This document shows, piece after piece, positions 14,953-16,587 of a stretch of DNA of 16,587 nucleotides. The notes under the pieces were generated by a model, which did no database searches, was not told the DNA's origin, and saw only the letters and a program-made list of their open reading frames with translations. Numbering within the stretch: position 1 is the first letter of the stretch; the number at the start of each line of letters is the position of its first letter. Origin of the DNA: Opitutia bacterium UBA7441 (GTDB lineage Bacteria > Verrucomicrobiota > Verrucomicrobiia > Opitutales > Coraliomargaritaceae); the NCBI GenBank assembly GCA_002480015.1, contig DLQD01000080.1:1-16587 (forward strand), read 5' to 3'. Position numbers and translations under genes: made by a program.

Positions 14953-16587
14953 GGCTGCAGTTCCTTGAGTTTGCCTTTGATTTGATCCATGATTTCCGCA
15001 GGGGCAATTTCGGAAAGTTCTTTGATCGCTTCATTAAGTGTATTGCGGGCATCTTGCGCTGCGTTCATGCCGATCAAAGCTTCGGCATCTAGCAGGTAGG
15101 CGCGGGCGCTCCATTCAGCCAAGTGAGGATATCCCAAAAAGGTGCGCTCAAGGAAGCCATGCGCCTCGGCGAAGGCGTTTTCCGCCATGTAAGACTGACC
15201 TGTTTGATAGAGCGCACGGGCATGCAGGACGCCGCGCCAGTCAGGGACCCGGAGAATATATTGGTATTTGGCTCGGGCCTCTTGGCCGCGACCCATCGTT
15301 GAGAGGATGTCGCCTTGGCGGAGGATGACCGCCGGGACTTGAGGTGATCCCGGGAAAAGAGTCGCGATTTGTTCCAAGTAGTTGAGCGCGTCCGAATACT
15401 GCCCTTTCTCCGCGCTCACATCGGCCAGACGCATGTAAGCCACAATAGTGGCATCGTCGTTCGGGTAGTTAATGAGGATTTGGTTCCAGGCTTTGACTGC
15501 GAAGTCGAGACGCTTGTTCCGCTCGTAGTCGGCGATGTAGAGGATCGCCCGTGGTGTCAGGCCAGCGATGAGGGCATCTTCATAGCGGGCCATTGGGTCG
15601 AGTTCGACGCCGAGGCGATAGAGCCCCATGAGCATGCGGGTTTCTGTGATGCGGTCGTTCTTTCGTTTCGCTTCTTGCAGGGCTGCCATGAAGAACTCCT
15701 CGGGCGATTGTTGCGGATACTGTGCCAGTTGCTCTCGATAGGGCCTCATGATTGGAGCTATCGGGCTGAGGTCATCGACCAACGAGGGAGTGAAGTAGGG
15801 ATCGCGGCGGAGTTGGTTGTAGAGCTGCTGGTGGACCTCCTGATGGGTGTAGAAGTGCTCAAAGAGAAAGCCGCGGTCGGTGACAAATTGCGTGCGGAAT
15901 TCGGTGTCGCTCTCCAGTTGGTCGAAGAGGGCGACTGTGCGCTCCAGCATGATCTTGTTGGCTTGATATTTCTCTGCGTAACCTTCGACCAAGGTATCGA
16001 CACCGGCATTTGCAGGATCCTGCGCATATTTGCTAATGTTTTCGCGGTAGAGGGCCAGCATGTCGACGGGACGCATCAGATACTCAAATGCGCGGCCCAA
16101 TTCATAGACGGCGCGGGTTAGGTTACCACTATCGCCGAACCGCATGATATAATTCTCGAAGTGGCTCGCCATCTCTTTGTAGCGCTCAAGCGCCTCGTAG
16201 ATGGTGCCCATGCGGAAGGCGACTGCGTTGTGCACGTCCTGTATTGTGGTCAGCTCGTCGGCTTTGCTTAGATATTCCAGAGCCAGTTCGAGGTTTCCGG
16301 CCAGATTCTCAAGCTCGCCGAGGAAGAAGTAAGCCTGGTCGCGGGCTTGGCCATTGGGGTATTTACTGACGTAAAGCTGCAGCGTGTCTCGAGCCGGCAT
16401 GAAGTCTTGCGCGTAGAATTGTGCTGCGCCCTTACGTAGTAGGCCATCCTCCGCATAAAGGCTGGTCGGATATTTTTCAATGAGGCGAGTAAAGCTGCTG
16501 ACAGCATCTGCATACTGCCCTAGTTGTAGCTCTGACATGCCACTCCAGTAGAAGATGGCGTCTTCGTAAATGGAGTTGCTGTGTTTG
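14949..16587 (-). CDS. Large TPR-repeat protein (5' partial)
   Basis: Continues to the window edge: the frame stays open through 16587, adding 16 residues (...EDAIFYWSG) before the internal ATG at 16538, so the start and any signal peptide lie outside. The 545 visible residues are almost wholly tetratricopeptide-type helical pairs, such as YADAVSSFTRLIEKYPTSLY, FMPARDTLQLYVSKYPNGQA, YSDALNYLEQIATLFPGSPQ and AQDARNTLNEAIKELSEI. This pattern is like YbgF/BamD-type repeats found in Tol-Pal and envelope machinery. A central region (about residues 216-270 of the visible part) is less repeat-like. The stop overlaps the next gene's start by 4 nt, indicating translational coupling with the second TPR protein and the ExbB-ExbD operon. 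Confidence 0.85.
   Translation of the reverse strand, partial: KHSNSIYEDAIFYWSGMSELQLGQYADAVSSFTRLIEKYPTSLYAEDGLLRKGAAQFYAQDFMPARDTLQLYVSKYPNGQARDQAYFFLGELENLAGNLELALEYLSKADELTTIQDVHNAVAFRMGTIYEALERYKEMASHFENYIMRFGDSGNLTRAVYELGRAFEYLMRPVDMLALYRENISKYAQDPANAGVDTLVEGYAEKYQANKIMLERTVALFDQLESDTEFRTQFVTDRGFLFEHFYTHQEVHQQLYNQLRRDPYFTPSLVDDLSPIAPIMRPYREQLAQYPQQSPEEFFMAALQEAKRKNDRITETRMLMGLYRLGVELDPMARYEDALIAGLTPRAILYIADYERNKRLDFAVKAWNQILINYPNDDATIVAYMRLADVSAEKGQYSDALNYLEQIATLFPGSPQVPAVILRQGDILSTMGRGQEARAKYQYILRVPDWRGVLHARALYQTGQSYMAENAFAEAHGFLERTFLGYPHLAEWSARAYLLDAEALIGMNAAQDARNTLNEAIKELSEIAPAEIMDQIKGKLKELQP

Noticed and set aside
15369..16121. 250-codon plus-strand ORF opposite the large TPR gene
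   Set aside because: It is antisense to well-formed TPR repeats and its sequence is low-similarity shadow (V/G/E-rich) with no motif.

Overview
The window is a GC-rich chromosomal segment of a Gram-negative-type (diderm) bacterium. Signs of two membranes are the ExbB/ExbD motor, a periplasmic HtrA protease and exported TPR proteins. The overall style points to Verrucomicrobiota, probably class Opitutia: TPR proteins plus ExbB-ExbD-ExbD plus a TonB-like von Willebrand A (vWA) protein, a TTCAATGTTCGA-type intergenic repeat, and few clear Shine-Dalgarno sites. This assignment is an inference from style; there is no rRNA or marker phylogeny here. I see no tRNA, rRNA, CRISPR, phage or IS element.

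Layout. (1) Positions 1-4528, plus strand: a peptide/nickel-type (Opp/Dpp) ABC importer. It has a substrate-binding protein (cut by the left edge), one polypeptide that fuses both permeases (OppB-type then OppC-type), and one OppD-type ATPase with a short C-terminus. A long imperfect inverted repeat lies between the permease and ATPase genes. (2) 4675-6613, minus strand: aroC (chorismate synthase), followed by a small CobW-like protein with damaged nucleotide-binding motifs. (3) 6719-9076, plus strand: a possible 41-residue ORF, a SafE/DsbD_2-type membrane protein with Cys/His metal or thiol motifs, and an HtrA/DegP-type protease with signal peptide and PDZ domains. (4) 9340-10674, plus strand: hom, homoserine dehydrogenase with a C-terminal ACT domain. 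It converges on and overlaps by 4 bp the next operon. (5) 10671-16587, minus strand, transcribed leftward: TPR protein (cut by the right edge), second TPR protein, ExbB, ExbD, ExbD, and a TonB-like N-terminus fused to a vWA-like domain.

How the genes may work together. Block 5 looks like a self-contained proton-driven envelope machine. ExbB and the two ExbD proteins would form the motor. The last protein has the single TM helix and proline-rich spacer of a TonB/TolA force transducer, but ends in a vWA fold whose metal site is degraded instead of a TonB C-terminal domain. The exported TPR proteins are candidate scaffolds or envelope partners. This is the best candidate for a poorly described system in the window. 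The ABC importer block is notable for its fused permease and for having only one visible ATPase.

DNA-level structure. A 26-bp repeat occurs twice in opposite orientation (4535-4560 and 9165-9190, 24/26 identical), each copy just downstream of a gene. The second copy is half of a larger palindrome. The longest stretches without a confident gene are 6614-6849 and 9077-9339, both under 300 bp; their contents are described in the entries.
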